In this document: positions 54,026-64,000 of the stretch, one piece after another
Layout of the letters: the number at the start of each line of letters is the position of its first letter
Position numbering within the stretch: position 1 is the first letter of the stretch
Origin: Lenzites betulinus
Taxonomy: Eukaryota > Basidiomycota > Agaricomycetes > Polyporales > Polyporaceae
Direction: 5' to 3'
NCBI GenBank assembly: GCA_022264855.1
Contig: JABYQU010000001.1
Coordinates: 1,240,001-1,304,000, forward strand
Length of the DNA: 64,000 nt
Made by a program: the position numbers and the translations under genes
The notes under the pieces: generated by a model
Told to the model about the DNA's origin: nothing
Databases searched by the model: none
The model's input: the letters and a program-made list of their open reading frames with translations, nothing else

Positions 54026-56039
54026 ATGACCCTCCACCAACGGTCCCCAGAACGCGTCGTCGACGCGGCGACGACAGATGAGGCCGAATCTCTCATCCCG
54101 AAACACAAGGCTAAACCGACGCCACTGCCAATTGGCCAATTGGCCGTGATATACGCCGTGAAACTAACGCTGCCTATCGCCAGTACCCAGACGATGCCCT
54201 ACTACAACCTCCTCATAGAGAAGCTGGCTGCTTCAGAGGGCGCAGAAACGGGCTATTACAGCGGTCTTGCCGTAAGTACATCCTACCATGAACTGCTTTG
54301 AGAGAGGTTCTTAGCCGAGCGCGACTTGGATAGCACAGCGCCTTTGCCATAACGGGGTTCATCAGCATGTTCGTCTGGGGACGCCTCTCTGGTAACTCGA
54401 ATTACTGTCACCCTGGCTGTGCAGCTTCACTCACAGACGATGCTCAGACAGTAAAGGACGTATACCGGTTATCTTCTTGGGGACGGCCGGCACGGCGGTG
54501 TTCACTCTGCTCTTTGGCCTCTCGCAGACTTTCAATGCTCTTCTTGTAAATCGCATGCTAGGTGTGTACCTTTGTCTATGCGGGATTCCTGAAATCCCCA
54601 AACATATCCGGGATCCATATTGACTATGAGCCTGGGCTGCCCATATCGCCATTTCATTGGACAATGTGAATGCAGAGATGTTGTCAGTGGCGCTAACTAC
54701 ACCTACAGCGGGATTCTTCTCTGGGATCACTGGGGCAATCCACTCCGTCGTGGGCGAGCTCTCCGACGAGACAAATCAGTCCACAGCATTCCCCCTCTAC
54801 GACATCGTGTCCGCACTCGGATTCGTGATTGGGTGAGCGCTCACGAAATCGGCTTGTTAACTGCATTTATTGATAATCTGTGTCACAGTCCCCTCATAGG
54901 TGGAACCTTTGCTGATCCAGCGAAGGAATGGCCGGATATCTTTACCGATCCGTTTTGGAAAGAATATCCGTATCTACTTCCTTGCCTGATCACTACCGCT
55001 ATCTCGACCGTCGCAGCCCTTCTGTCTGTCTTCGCCCTCAAGGAGGTACGCCCTACCAACATATCCTCCACTTACCTGACTCAAATTTGCCCTAGACCTT
55101 GCCCGGCAAACGCAAGAACAAGTCCCCCGTGATCGAAGAGGAGCTTATTCTAGGCCCCGAATCTTCTGCCACCGTCATAGACGTCCCACCGACCCTGGAA
55201 GACCTGCAGCCGCTCAGCGTGCGCCACTTACTCTCCATTCCCGTGCTCCGCGCAGTCATCCTATCCAGTGGTGCACTCGGCCTCGCTGGCTCCTGCTTCA
55301 CTAACATCTTCGTCCTCATGGCGTACACGCCCATCCGCCAGGGCGGCCTGGCCTTCTCCGTACGTCCCTTCCACCATCGTCATCTCCACATTTCCTACCA
55401 TCTCTCTGGCAATGCGATACTGACTCAAACGCGCTCCAACAGCCCGCACAGATTGGACGCGCCATCTCGAGCATGGGTGCGGTGTCAATCCTGCTGAAGC
55501 TCTGTATGCCAAAGCTTCTGCGGCGCTTCGGCACGCTAGGGATGTTCGACTTCTCCATGCTAGCATGGATGGCGACCTTCGCCGCGATGCCGCTCGCGTC
55601 CTTCGTCGCCCAGCGCGCCGCGAGCGCGGTCAGCCCCGCGACACCCCTGGTAGGCGCGTTCTTGCGGGACACGTCGACGCGGGAGTGGGTCGCCGTCGCC
55701 GTGCCCCTGTTCCTGTCGCGTCTGGGATGTCTCGCGTTCTCGTGAGTCGTCCATAAAGCATGCACCCGAGGAAAGGCTTACTAACGCGCAGCCCGCAGAA
55801 TCATCATGATCCTGACGAGAGACCACGCGCCAGGATCCGCGTCGCTCGGGACCGCGAACGGGCTCGCCGAACTCGCGCAATCGCTCGCGAGCACGGTCGG
55901 GCCGACGATTGCGAGCTCGCTGTTCGCCGTCTCCGCGTCGAAGCACCTCCTCGGCGGGCACCTCTGGGTCGTGTGCATGCTCCTGCTGTCGCTGTTCAAC
56001 TGCTGGGTCGCGCGCCGGATCAGGAATTACCGCAACTGA
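54026..56039 (+). CDS. MFS transporter, DHA1/ZIFL-like, 500 aa
   Basis: Proton-coupled efflux-type major facilitator of the fungal group related to zinc-induced-facilitator-like and YCR023C-type proteins; substrate unknown. Eight exons: 54026-54271, 54334-54391, 54448-54561, 54709-54832, 54889-55045, 55096-55359, 55443-55741, 55799-56039; 1503 nt. After a polar N-terminus come LPIGQLAVIYAVKLTLPIAS (TM1), FISMFVWGRLSDSKGRIPV (the TM2-3 loop signature G-R-x-S-D-x-x-G-R), and NRMLAGFFSGITGAIHSVVGE (TM4-5 motif). The PLIGGTFADP block is characteristic of this subgroup. A central hydrophilic loop (KNKSPVIEEELILG) joins the two halves. The C-terminal half has AQIGRAISSMGAVSILLKLC and ends in RRIRNYRN. 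Confidence 0.92.
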
Positions 56040-56647
56040 ACGGAGCGCATATCCGTGTTTGTTTCTCACTTTTACTATATACGTTGCCGGTCCGTGCTTG
56101 TTTCAGCTCATATGTTGTTGTTATTGCGCCACTTTCGGGACTTTCTAGGATCTGGATCGCTGTGTGTGTTGTGTATGTACTTCTCGTAGTATCCGTGTAC
56201 AGATAATTCGGCCCATTACTAGTGCTATAGACGAGAGCTTTTTATCCACACCCGAGGGGGGTCCTTGTGCGGGGGCAAAGCCTTGATGCTGGCCATCTTT
56301 GTTCGTGTGCTTTTGCTCTCCATTATGGCTGTCTTGCTACGGCTGTCTTGCTGGACGATAACGCGGGTTATGAGCTGAATAGTGGTGTGAAGGGCGGTGG
56401 GGTACTAGGCGGGCATGTCGGGGTAGGTTGCGCACACGTGACTGAGTTCTCAGCGCGATCGCGACGCATCGTCGGGCGACGACCAGTGTCGAGATCGCGT
56501 TCCCCACGCCCGTCGCCGCGGTCCGCACCGACACTCCGTCACCAACATGTCTAGCTCTCCCGTAGCGACGACATCCACGCCCGCCCATAGGATACCCTGC
56601 CTCCTCTTCCCACCACCACCACCACCACCATCGCCTGCTCTGCTGCC
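56040..56647. other. Intergenic, no gene seen
   Basis: 608 bases between two plus-strand genes; includes a (CCA)n-like stretch (ccaccaccaccaccacca) at about 56613-56631 in the leader of the next gene. Confidence 0.5.
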
Positions 56648-58278
56648 ATGACTGACCGCGCCCTCGAAGTAGGCTACAAGTTGCTTGACAAGGTACAGCC
56701 TGGTTCTACTCCCTCGTTGTGATCTCACTTGCTCACACCGTCTGTTCAGGGTGTCGTACCCGATTTCATTCTCAGACCAGTCATACGAGCACTGTGCCGC
56801 CAGCGTCTTCGAGAGATAGACCACGGCTCATTTGGCGCCAACTATGAGGCCAAGATGAAATGGATAGAAGGCGTTCGCGCAATGACCAAGATCGCGGTTC
56901 TTACTGAAAAGGCGAACGAGCAGCACTATGAGGCAAGGCCTTTTCAGATGTACCGTATTACAGCGGGAATAACGCTTTCCAGGTTTCCACCTCGTTCATG
57001 CTCTCGTGCCTGGGCCCGTATGCCAAGTACTCTTGCTGCCTCTATCCTACCGGAAGGGAGACCTTGGAAGAGGCCGAAGTTTTGATGCTCGAGAGCTACT
57101 GCGAGAAGGCACAGCTGCGAGACGGCCTCGACATTCTCGACCTTGGATGTGGTGCGGACTGCTTCTATACTAGAGTTATGCCAGCCTGTTAACTTGCCAT
57201 GCTCAACCTGTAGGATGGGGGAGCCTTTCTCTGTACCTCGCACAGGTAGGCCCGATCTTCGGAATACTTATGCAAGTAGAAACGTGCTCACCGCCAATAG
57301 AAATATCCAAAATCCAAGATTACTGGACTGTCTAATTCTTCAACTCAAAAGGTCCATATAGATAACGCTGCGAAAGCGCGCGGTCTCACAAATCTGGAGG
57401 TATGCTGTCCTATATCACGCTATACATTGACCATCTCTGACATGTACCAGATCATCACCGCGGATGTAAACGTTCACGACTTCAACGGAACGCGGCAGTA
57501 AGACCCCCTGCTCTTAGCCAGAGAACGACCTTGCTCATCGCCTGTACAGCTTCGACCGCATACTCTCGATCGAGATGTTCGAGCACATGAAGAACTACAA
57601 GCTCCTCATGTCGAAGGTCGCCTCCTGGCTGCGCCCCGACGGCCCGGAGGACGCGCTCTTCTTCGTGCACATATTCTGCCACAAGACCACGCCGTACCAT
57701 TTCGAAGATGGCGACGGGTGGATGGCGCAGACCTTCTTTTCCGGTAAGAGCGCGCCTCGCATACTGCCAAGTGCTCTTCAGCTTCTGACCACACACATGT
57801 GCAGGCGGAACGATGCCTTCGCACGACCTACTGGTAGGGTGTCTCCGCCGCGGCGTTTCAGATGACTTTGGCTGACGCGTCAAGCAGCTGTACTTCCAGG
57901 ACGACCTGACGCACATCCGCAGCTGGTATGTGAGCGGGAAGCACTACGCGCAGACGAGCGAGGACTGGCTCCGCCGCCAGGACGCGAACTCGAAAGCAGG
58001 GCTTGCCGACCTCGAGAAGGACGCCGTCGCCAAGAGCCTCGACAAGGAGGAGGGTCGTAAGGCGTTCTTCCGGTAGGTGGCTTCTAGTGCTATGCCTGCA
58101 CTCTAGGTGCTGATAATGGAGCAGCTTCCGCGTTTTCTACATCGCCGTTGCAGAGTTCTTCGCACTCAACGGTGGTCAGGAGTGAGTGTCATATCTGTTC
58201 TCCTACAACTGTTATGCTAGTGCTGACGATATAATCAGATGGGGAGTAGGTCATTACCTGTTCAAGCGGAAAGCCTAG
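56648..58278 (+). CDS. Cyclopropane-fatty-acid-synthase family SAM methyltransferase, 359 aa
   Basis: Class I methyltransferase of the CFA/CMAS and coclaurine-N-methyltransferase-like family; substrate (lipid or small amine) not determinable. Eleven exons: 56648-56692, 56750-56932, 56983-57151, 57214-57245, 57301-57399, 57451-57497, 57550-57743, 57805-57833, 57888-58072, 58135-58191, 58239-58278; 1080 nt. Signatures: NEQHYEVSTSFMLSCLGP, KYSCCLYPTGRETLEEAE, SAM site ILDLGCGWGSLSLYLAQ near residue 125, ITGLSNSSTQK, ILSIEMFEHMKNY, HIFCHKTTPYHF, and ALNGGQEWGVGHYLFKRK at the end. The second intron (56933-56982) has a GC donor (GAG|GCAAGG), which is required to keep the highly conserved HYEVS join. 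It lacks the N-terminal TM helices of sphingolipid C9-methyltransferases. Confidence 0.92.
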
Positions 58279-58843
58279 AAGTGCTTCGCGACGTGCAGTT
58301 TACGGTCTACGACACAGGTGACAGGGCGCGGTGTGAATGTATACATGTACCATGCTGGGTACAACCATTTACAAGCAGGGGGAATAACTTATCACGAGGT
58401 CCAATTCATAGGTTTGCTGTCTCTCAGTATCCTCAGTCCTTCAAGCTGTGTGAGCCCCCGCCTCCTCCGATGTTTGAAGGGGGAAAGAAGGGACTCCAGT
58501 GTAAACTCTAGACAGTTTGGAATGTTGGATCCTATGAACGCGGTATGCCACAACCAAGGGATTGGCCGAATAGTTTGCAGACGCACTCTCTTGCGATATC
58601 GTGCCTCGTGTGGCGTATCATGAGAATCGATGTCTGCGCTACCAATACCCTGCAAAGCTAGAACACATTAATGCTTACCAAATCCGAACTTCGAGCGTTC
58701 GCCAAACACAATTAGCTATACATCCAAGAAGTTCATTGGCGACGCGATGCCAAGCTACCATACAAAGAATAGTAAAAATAGAGCGTTACAAGTAGTACAG
58801 GTCAACGTCAGTCGTGGTGTTCCATGGCGTGAGGGATCCTTGT
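58279..58843. other. Convergent 3' intergenic region
   Basis: 565 bases between converging genes, AT-richer than the neighbours. No gene seen. Confidence 0.5.
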
Positions 58844-60178
58844 TCAGTCTCTCTGAGCATCATTGAGGAGCCTCAAGATGTTGATGACTGTCGGGGCAAG
58901 TTAGTTTCGACCTACACAGATACTGAAGAGTGGATACTCACAGAGATTGATGAAACTGTGTACAAGGAAAGGCGAATTAGCATCAGAGGTGCAATATAGC
59001 TGACTAATGCGCGACTTACTCCAAGTAGAGACTGATCGAGGCGAAGATGTATTCGTCGGGAGACAGCCTCTTCGTGATCATGTACGTGTCGTAGATGATA
59101 TAGCCACTGAAGATCAAGCATCCGCCGATGGCAATAATGAGGTCCATGGTCCGGCTGAACGGGATGAAGATTCCGACGAGACCCGTCATGACTGTGCGAC
59201 ATCCGTCAATGACAAGCTCGGCGCGAAGCGAACTAACGTATACTTACGGAGGGCGAACAGGCCGACGAAAAGCCAGGATCCCATGCCCGAGAAGTCGTAC
59301 TGCGCCGCGGTCAGAGACATCACTGTGGCGTCGCTCAGTTTACATACCTTGGACTGCATGGTGAACAGGGTCAAACCGGTGAACACGCCAAGCGTGATCA
59401 ACCTGAATGGTAGACGGTTGTTAGTATGTTCTGCCATGACCAAGTAGAGAGGGGCTTACAATGCTTGAAGAACGATGGTGCTGTCGAAGAAAGCCGTCAT
59501 AACGCCGAGCGTGAATGCCTCGAGCAGGGTGAACGTAGACAGCAGGGCGAGGTTGAGCGGATGGCTGTGTCTCTTCCAGAACAACAAGCCCAAGTTGATG
59601 AGGGTCCCGAAGAGGGGCACATAGAGCGACCAGGTGCTGCATAAGAGCATGAGGAAACGCTGTGTGATATAAACGGTATCGAGACTTACTGAGTCTGGAC
59701 CCAGAATATTGTGTCCGACGACCTAGAAATGAAGCCAGCCACAATCGTCGTCGCCAGCTGAGGGTGGGGTGAGCACAGCGAGGGTGAATAACATTTCTAT
59801 ATACATACGATCTGACAGACTGGCATATGTTATGTCAGAGCTATAGTTATCAGATACTGAGGGCACTGCTTACAGAGGATACTGTACACCTTGCGTACGA
59901 AGGCGTTCCTGATGGAGAGCGCACAATCTGACACGGACGTTCCATACTGAGAGAGTCCAGGATTAGAGAGATTCCACCCGTCACATAACAGCTGAGCCAC
60001 ATACCTTGAAGTCATCCGGAACGTCTCCTAGCTCCGGCTGGTCGTAAATCCCGCCTGCAGAGGACGTCCCCGCAACGGGGCTTCCCAGAAGAGGCTGGGC
60101 AGCCTCATCCTCAGATGGGATGCTAGAGAGCTTTCCAGCGGTGCCAGGGTATGGGGGCGGGGGGTTGCTGTAGGACAT
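58844..60178 (-). CDS. BXI1: Bax inhibitor-1 family protein (BXI1/LFG-type)
   Basis: Seven-helix membrane protein of the TMBIM/BI-1 family, linked to ER or vacuole calcium and the unfolded-protein response. Ten exons: 60005-60178, 59874-59946, 59809-59819, 59690-59757, 59460-59636, 59348-59402, 59248-59299, 59020-59191, 58942-58955, 58844-58887; 840 nt, 279 aa. The N-terminus is Pro-rich (MSYSNPPPPYPG), followed by DVPDDFKYGTSV, the family entry signature. Then helices: YSILFCQILATTIVAGFIS, SLYVPLFGTLINLGLLF, LALLSTFTLLEAFTLGV, LLITLGVFTGLTLFTMQSKY, and YIIYDTYMITKRLSPDEYIF with the pH-sensor-type Asp; it ends FINLFINILRLLND. Exons 3 and 9 are microexons of 11 and 14 nt. It shares a 196-base promoter region with RMT2. 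Confidence 0.95.
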
Positions 60179-60374
60179 GGTGGTAGAGAACAAGAAGGAT
60201 GTGGAAGCTGAGCGCACTGCGCACTCGAGCTTAGGGATTTCCCGGATGATCTAGAAATGGCACGTGCGCTGCACAGCTTTCTGTATGTCTGTTTTTGCAG
60301 CTGGTGCCGCTTAAGCTTGAACACCGCGCGCGCTCCCATACGTAGCCAACCCATCCGCGCATAGTTCAATCATC
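60179..60374. promoter_or_regulatory. Shared divergent promoter of BXI1 and RMT2 with an E-box
   Basis: Only 196 bases between opposed start codons. A CACGTG E-box lies at 60261-60266, near the middle. Shared regulation is inferred from spacing. Confidence 0.5.
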
Positions 60375-61855
60375 ATGAACGACGGCATGGACGTCGATGA
60401 GCTCATCGCGCAAGGCCAGGTGCTCGTCTCCGCCATCCTCCGGCGCACACCGCTCGCCGAGATCAAGTCTATGATCGAAGGAGGGGCCCCCGTATGGTTC
60501 CAGGACGACGAGGGCACGTCGCCGCTGCACGCCGCAGCGTACGTCGAGGACGACGCGCTTGTCCGCCTCCTGATATATGAAGGCGCGGTATGGAACGCAG
60601 GTGAGTTCTCTGCGCGGGCGCGAGGTCGGGTGCACTTGCCCAGGACGCTGACCAGTTCCATCGACTCAGTGGACAATTTACACAACACCGCCGGCGACGT
60701 CGCGTTGTCGCTCAACAACGAGCAGTGCTACACCATCATCAGAGATGCTGGAATCCGTTCCGGTGAGCATCGTCCTCCGTTCCGTCTCTCGCGTACGCGG
60801 GACACTCGTTGATGCCTTTTCAATCTGTATAGAATTGCTGCTCACGCTTCTCGCGAAGCGCGAGCCAGCTGCCACTTCGCCGCTGAGCCTGATATTGAAG
60901 GCGACGGACACGACGCCCGCGGGCTCGACGGACGCGTTCCTCGCGTCTCGCCTGGAATACACGATCGATGAACATGGCCAGGAAATTTGTCTCGTGAAGG
61001 TTGCTGATCAGGAGGAGGTAGGCGTTATGATGGGCTGGGAGCGTGACATCAGTGAGTCCGGACGTTTTCTACACACGGAACCTAAACTAAGTGAGCTAGT
61101 GCCAAGTGCAGGAAACCGTGCGCAGGTTGTGCTCAGACCATGAAAACTTAGACGATGGATTGAAGGTCCTCAACGTTGGTTTTGGACTAGGAATCGTAAG
61201 TTCACTGTTCCGCGAGGCTGCATTGCTCCTGACGCTGGAGATTCGTAGATCGATAGCCTCTTCCAGAGCTTACCGACGAAGCCGTCATTGCACGTCATCA
61301 TCGAGCCTCACCCAGATGTCCTAAACCACATGCGAGCGCAAGGATGGTACGACAAGCCAGGGGTGAAGATCCTCGAGGGCAAGTGGCAAGACTTTGTCGA
61401 GAGTGATGAAGTCCTCAGTGTCGGCGGCTTTGATGTTGTTTATACCGACACTTTCTCCGAGGACTACGCTGGTACGCTAAAAGCCCTGGGGACTACAGGC
61501 CGAACACGTCATTGCTCACATGTTTTATATAGCACTTCACCGCTTCTTCAGCCATGTCCCTGATCTACTTGCGGGACCGGAGTCCCGCTTCGGCTTCTTC
61601 AATGGGCTCGGTGCCACGAGTGAGTGTAATTCTGTCTGAGCTCCTAAAACAAACACTGACCGATATATCTTAGATGCGCTCTTTTATGACGTCTACAGAC
61701 ACGTATCAGACCTGCATCTGACGGACGTCGGTATCGACGTGACATGGAGTGATGTGGATGTGTTCGAGGGAGACACAGACAGGTGGGGCAAGACGCGCGA
61801 GTACTTTGCCATGCGCACCTACTGCCTCCCTGTCGGGCGGATGAGGACCTTCTGA
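60375..61855 (+). CDS. RMT2: Protein arginine N-methyltransferase 2 (RMT2)
   Basis: Fungal/plant enzyme that makes delta-N-monomethylarginine; in yeast the target is ribosomal protein Rpl12. Seven exons: 60375-60600, 60670-60762, 60833-61051, 61107-61195, 61249-61471, 61533-61619, 61674-61855; 1119 nt, 372 aa. The N-terminal third is ankyrin-like (DEGTSPLHAAAYVEDDALVR, then NTAGDVALSLNNEQC). The catalytic part has VMMGWERDIMQETVRRLC, SAM site VLNVGFGLGIIDSLFQS, VIIEPHPDVLNHM, VVYTDTFSEDY, RFGFFNGLGATNALFYDVY and VFEGDTDRWGKTREYF, all family blocks. The acceptor of exon 4 is CCAAG|TG, chosen because it alone restores IMQETV. Confidence 0.96.
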
Positions 61856-62317
61856 GTGCGCGTTCGAACTGCGGAAGACTGCGGGGTGTCTACGGTCGCG
61901 CAGCGTGTGCGCAGCAGCTTATTCTTGTTGTACCTGTACCTAGGTAGCCATTGCAGCCATAGTATCACTGTACATAGTATTACTGTGCTGCGACCAGAGT
62001 AAGAACGAGGGTAGTTCAGAAATTAGATGAGAACGCGCCCATCGCCATGGAGGCAATCGCGCGGCCGCGATTCCCGGAGTGCAGAGCCACACCGCCCGCC
62101 CATACACACACCCGCCCGGATCCCTCTCCATCCTCCCACCACCATCTTCCCCCACTCGACCGTCGACCGGTTCGACTTTCTGCACTCTTCTTTCACGTTT
62201 TCTGTATACTAGCAGCCCGCTTGCTCGACGCACGTCCCTTGCCACTGCCAGTTCCCGGAGAACATTTGCCCCCGCGTTTTCCCCGCACGTTTTACTTCAA
62301 GAGCAAGTCTCGACAAG
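61856..62317. other. Intergenic, no gene seen
   Basis: 462 bases between two plus-strand genes; C-rich leader with CCACCACC and CCCGCC stretches around 62090-62160. Confidence 0.5.
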
Positions 62318-63562
62318 ATGGCAGCGCCGTACTCTACGCAGTTTGCCCCGGTCCAGAACATCGCTCTTGTGCGTACGGCATCGGGTGTGTCCATGAGTGT
62401 CGCGCGCTCACATTATCTCGCGGCAGCGCCTCCCCATCAACCAGCCCCCGACGGAGACCGTCCCGTATGATCTCCAGAGATACGTGAGTAGATCGACGCT
62501 GCGCCTGCTGTGCCATTCTGATTGTTTGGGTGCGGCCAACAGTACACGCGCGACGTCTGGATTGCCAGGCAGCGCGCCGTGCTTACGAAGGGCTCGCGCT
62601 ACCTGAAGCCCCGCTTCGAGATCATCTTCGCCATATTCATGTTGCTGTACGTCTCTCCCTGCTTCCCGACCCCACATTGGTCGATAGCAATCTCATGCAT
62701 TACCCATCCCCGCAGAGCGTCCTTCTCGGTCCCGATTGTCATCTACTACGTCGTCCTGCACGCGCTCCCGGACCAGCACGTGCGCGTCACCGAGCACAAC
62801 GGACGTGTCGTCACCCTCAACGAGGAGCCGACCTGGCAGGCCCGCGCAGCGAGCCTCGGCGTGCTCCTCGGCCTCCTCCTCTTTGGCTGGGGACCGTTCT
62901 TCTTGTGGAAGGCCAACGTACGTCGCCCCTTGTCCCCGTTGCTTCCATCAAAACACTGCCGATGCTGACTCTTGATCGGGTTCGTCCACAGGGCAAACGC
63001 CAGGTGAACGCCATGCTCCGTAAGTTCAGCGCTGGGGATGCCGCGATGGCAGGCGGGGCGCCGACGCCCCAGTGGTCGATGAAGATGCCCGGCATTGGCA
63101 GCAAGGCGATTGTGCGTAACCTTACGTCTTGTGGCACCCACTCACGACACATGCTGAACATGCGCGTTCAGCACCTGCTCATCTCGTACCCGCGCCCCCT
63201 CACGGGCGTGCCCTACGGGCCTGGTGCGCAGCAACTCCCCCCGGTAAGTCGTCGTCTTATCGTGTACCTGTGGCTGGAGACAGCCTGGGAGGGGGACGTC
63301 CAGCGACTGACAGCACCTTCGTCTGCAGTACCTCGCGAACCCGTTCCAGGACCCCGCCAACGTGTACAACGCCAACCCATACAGCGCGTCGTACATGGCG
63401 GCGGGGCACGCGCAGGGCCAGCCGCACCACGCGCCTGCGGACAACATGCAGGGCGTGCCCATGTACGGCGAGCACGACGAGAAGATTCCGGACTACTCCG
63501 GCCCGACGTCCGACATGTATCTGCCCCACGACAAGGAGCGCTTCGACGACGTCAAGGTTTGA
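62318..63562 (+). CDS. Small two-TM membrane protein, 279 aa, unknown function
   Basis: Not recognised as a named family. Seven exons: 62318-62368, 62427-62483, 62543-62646, 62716-62917, 62992-63111, 63172-63243, 63329-63562; 840 nt, closed frame with good splice sites. Architecture: short polar N-terminus with Pro/Thr (LPINQPPTETVPYDLQRYY), then TRDVWIARQRAVLTKGSRYL (amphipathic, basic), TM1 (IIFAIFMLLASFSVPIVIYYV), a 35-residue polar loop (VRVTEHNGRVVTLNEEP), TM2 (LGVLLGLLLFGWGPFFLW), and a long Tyr/Pro/Asn/Met-rich tail (YLANPFQDPANVYNANPY; MYGEHDEKIPDYSGP) ending ERFDDVKV. A tail of this type suggests protein binding. Topology and role are inference. Confidence 0.8.
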
Positions 63563-63833
63563 GGCGTCGGATACGGCCGAGGATGTACCTCCACCCCGCG
63601 AAGTATGAGCTTCTGACGGACGCTGTTGCTTGCACGCCCTTGGTCTGTGTAGCGGTGCTGCCATCTCGTTATTTTTTGCTTCCGTGCTTTCTGGTTTCTA
63701 CGCGTTCGATACGCAAGCGGACTTTCCTTACGCTGTTGTTGTCCCCATGTATCGATTATCTTGAGAGTAGAATGCAGATTGCGGGTGTGGTTGGATATAT
63801 TCGCGCAGGCTCCGTCGGAACTCAAAACAGGTA

Positions 63834-64000
63834 TCATTGAAAGACAGTTAAGCCGTGGACGAGCCTGTCCGTGCTCACGCGGAAGTAGTCGTTGTCGATC
63901 CCGTGCGTCCGCGAGTCCATCTCCACGAGCGGATTGCGCACGACGTACTCCAGGAACGGGCCGGCGTAGATCTGGCGGAGGACGAAGCGGAGCGAGTCCG
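63834..64000 (-). CDS. BET5: TRAPP complex subunit BET5 (TRAPPC1), C-terminal part
   Basis: Subunit of the TRAPP Rab-GEF (Ypt1/Rab1) that tethers ER-to-Golgi vesicles. Only the last 54 codons lie in the window; the 5' part is beyond base 64000. The visible sequence (SLRFVLRQIYAGPFLEYVV, then NPLVEM, GIDNDYF, RLVHGLTVF, stop) matches the longin-type C-terminus of Bet5: R-x-x-L-x-x-I-Y...E-Y-V-V-x-N-P-L...F-x-x-x-x-D-R-x-V. It converges with the two-TM protein gene, 271 bases apart. Confidence 0.88.
   Translation of the reverse strand, partial: DSLRFVLRQIYAGPFLEYVVRNPLVEMDSRTHGIDNDYFRVSTDRLVHGLTVFQ

Noticed and set aside
62530..63840. 436-codon plus-strand frame
   Set aside because: It crosses several well-supported introns of the two-TM gene in another frame and continues beyond its stop; translation lacks helices or motifs.

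Overview
The window is nuclear DNA from a filamentous fungus, most likely an Agaricomycete (mushroom-forming basidiomycete). The evidence is dense coding on both strands, very many short introns (mostly 48-65 nt, GTRNGY...YAG), GC-rich third codon positions, leucine-rich F-box proteins, Zn2Cys6 regulators, and gene families absent from budding yeast (tRNA-guanine transglycosylase, GLTSCR1-domain protein). I see no operons, no CRISPR array, no intact transposon, no tRNA and no rRNA. The splice models were built by hand from conserved protein sequence plus GT/GC..AG sites. For most genes the summed exons are an exact multiple of three; where I did not close the reading frame, the entry says so.

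Layout, left to right. 0-14.5 kb: the 5' part of an MFS anion transporter (-), helicase DBP10 (+), tRNA-guanine transglycosylase (-) head to head with mitochondrial tyrosyl-tRNA synthetase (+), TM9/EMP70 endomembrane protein (-), and an F-box protein (+). 15.6-24.5 kb: a large RS/RGG-rich protein (+), RVS161 BAR protein (-), hemerythrin-like protein (-), the complex II assembly factor SDHAF4 (-), and a possible very small gene (-). 24.6-36.2 kb: a large Zn2Cys6/fungal-trans regulator (+), an F-box-like protein (-), a GLTSCR1-domain chromatin protein (-), and APC8/CDC23 (-). 36.5-42.4 kb: ALG14 (+), U2AF1 (-), a doubtful or decayed gene (+), and a second Zn2Cys6 regulator (-). 42.5-46.7 kb is a 4.3 kb stretch with no recognisable gene, unusual beside its compact neighbours. 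46.7-64 kb: a mitochondrial-carrier-like protein (-), FUN30/SMARCAD1 remodeller (+), an MFS transporter (+), a cyclopropane-fatty-acid-synthase-family methyltransferase (+), a Bax-inhibitor-1 family protein (-) head to head with RMT2 arginine methyltransferase (+), an unknown two-TM membrane protein (+), and the 3' end of TRAPP subunit BET5 (-).

Most genes are conserved housekeeping functions: RNA processing, tRNA, glycosylation, vesicle traffic, chromatin and cell cycle. They do not form one pathway. The closest functional pairing is the divergent QTRT1/mito-TyrRS pair, because TyrRS charges tRNA-Tyr and the queuine transglycosylase modifies tRNA-Tyr among others. I did not find a convincing new multi-gene system. 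The most unusual features are in gene structure: five internal coding microexons of 11-17 nt, two GC-AG introns, two 54-nt introns without stops that keep the frame if retained, and a start codon isolated on its own exon. Also notable are two lineage-type proteins of unknown function and the gene-poor 4.3 kb block.
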